A stretch of 5,551 nucleotides of DNA from CAWJEL01 sp964647255 (GTDB lineage: Bacteria > Chloroflexota > Anaerolineae > CG2-30-64-16), in contig CAZYGI010000150.1 of assembly GCA_964647255.1 (NCBI GenBank), positions 1-5,551 on the forward strand, read 5' to 3'. The notes below the pieces were generated by a model. The model was not told where the DNA came from. It ran no database searches and saw only the letters and a program-made list of their open reading frames with translations. The position numbers and the translations under genes are program-made. Of the stretch, positions 5,018 through 5,551 are shown in pieces. Every line of letters begins with the position of its first letter. The first letter of the stretch is position 1.

Positions 5018-5551
5018 ATGAAACTATTCTTTCAAAAGCCCGAACGGGCGCACCTTGGCGCCGAGCTTCTGTCAGCGTACCTGGACCACCAGGTGACGCC
5101 CGACGAACGCGCCCGTGTGGATGCGCATCTGACGGCTTGCGCCGCCTGCCGCAGCGAGCTGGAAAGCCTGCGCGCGACGGCGTCCCTGCTGCACGCGCTG
5201 CCGCGCATCCCGACCCCGCGGGCGTTCACGCTGTCGGAGGCGCAAGCCGGCATCCGACGCAAGGAAAACTCCTTTGCGTGGGGCGGGCTGTTGCGCGGCT
5301 TCGGCGCGGTCGCAGCGGTGGCGCTGGTGGCGTTTGTCGCCGCATCGCTGCTCCGCCAGCCCTCGGGAGGTCCCGGCGGCATGGTCGCGTTTGCACCGCA
5401 GCCGGCGGCAGTCGAGCCCGCGGCGACGACCGCGGGCGCCGCCGAGTCCCGGCCCGTCGCCCCGCCGACCGAGGTTGCGCCTGCGAGCGCAGTCGAAAAA
5501 GCGGTCGTGCAGCCGCCGGCGCCGGCGCTTGCCCCTGCGGCCGCTGCGCCT
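5018..5551 (+). CDS. Membrane-bound zinc-finger anti-sigma factor (3' end outside window)
   Basis: An open frame of 178 codons runs from the ATG at 5018 to the window edge. The N-terminal part has the typical layout of zinc-binding anti-sigma domains: LSAYLDHQVTPDERARVDAH at 18-37, followed by TACAAC. This gives His37-x3-Cys41-x2-Cys44, with His12 a possible fourth ligand. This domain would bind the ECF sigma factor encoded just upstream and block its contact with RNA polymerase. A basic segment (RRK at 80-82) and a hydrophobic span at about 94-112 (GFGAVAAVALVAFVAASLL) anchor it in the membrane. From about 114 onwards it is Ala/Pro/Val-rich and probably extracytoplasmic; this part runs off the window. 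No strong Shine-Dalgarno precedes the ATG, so translation may be coupled to the sigma gene 35 bases upstream. The pairing and motif make the role fairly sure; the signal that releases sigma is unknown. Confidence 0.88.
   Translation, partial: MKLFFQKPERAHLGAELLSAYLDHQVTPDERARVDAHLTACAACRSELESLRATASLLHALPRIPTPRAFTLSEAQAGIRRKENSFAWGGLLRGFGAVAAVALVAFVAASLLRQPSGGPGGMVAFAPQPAAVEPAATTAGAAESRPVAPPTEVAPASAVEKAVVQPPAPALAPAAAAP

Overview
The window is GC-rich bacterial DNA that looks like a Chloroflexota chromosome, most likely Anaerolineae-like. This is inferred from exported proteins with long Pro/Thr stalks of the TPTPTFTP kind, a lipoprotein built as SH3b plus a beta-sandwich domain, and an ECF sigma factor paired with a zinc-finger anti-sigma factor. 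No 16S or other phylogenetic marker is present, so the assignment rests on style only.

Left part (1-3762, minus strand). Three genes are read right to left. First is a lipoprotein (2494-3762) with a signal peptide, a Pro-rich linker, an SH3b domain and a C-terminal beta-sandwich-like domain. Next is an unusual membrane protein (599-2314) with two cytoplasmic cyclic-nucleotide-binding-like domains, one membrane span, a Pro/Thr stalk and the same type of C-terminal domain, now outside the cell. Last is the first 176 codons of a GNAT-family acetyltransferase (1-528), cut by the window edge. The two neighbours share their terminal domain at protein level and partly at DNA level, so they look like products of a domain duplication that may act together at the cell surface. 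A strong hairpin terminator (540-572) follows the membrane protein and sits almost on the ribosome binding site of the acetyltransferase.

The 179-base gap between the lipoprotein and the membrane protein holds the most striking non-coding signal of the window. It is a regular array of four 18-bp palindromes with centres 30-32 bp apart. The arms differ but the core is constant (TTGAAA or its complement TTTCAA). The array has inverted symmetry. On the minus-strand RNA all four stems pair completely, counting two G-U wobbles, and the loops of one pair are complementary to the loops of the other.

Middle (3763-4175). A class II tRNA-Leu(CAA) gene lies on the minus strand with a near-consensus sigma-70 promoter. 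A separate plus-strand TATAAT promoter, followed by a small reading frame, points into the tRNA from its 3' side and would make an antisense transcript.

Right part (4176-5551, plus strand). An ECF sigma factor is followed after 35 bases by a membrane anti-sigma factor with an HxxxCxxC zinc motif, one membrane span and an Ala/Pro-rich outer part that runs off the window. The two form a standard sigma/anti-sigma envelope-signalling pair. Whether it controls the surface proteins to the left cannot be told from this window.
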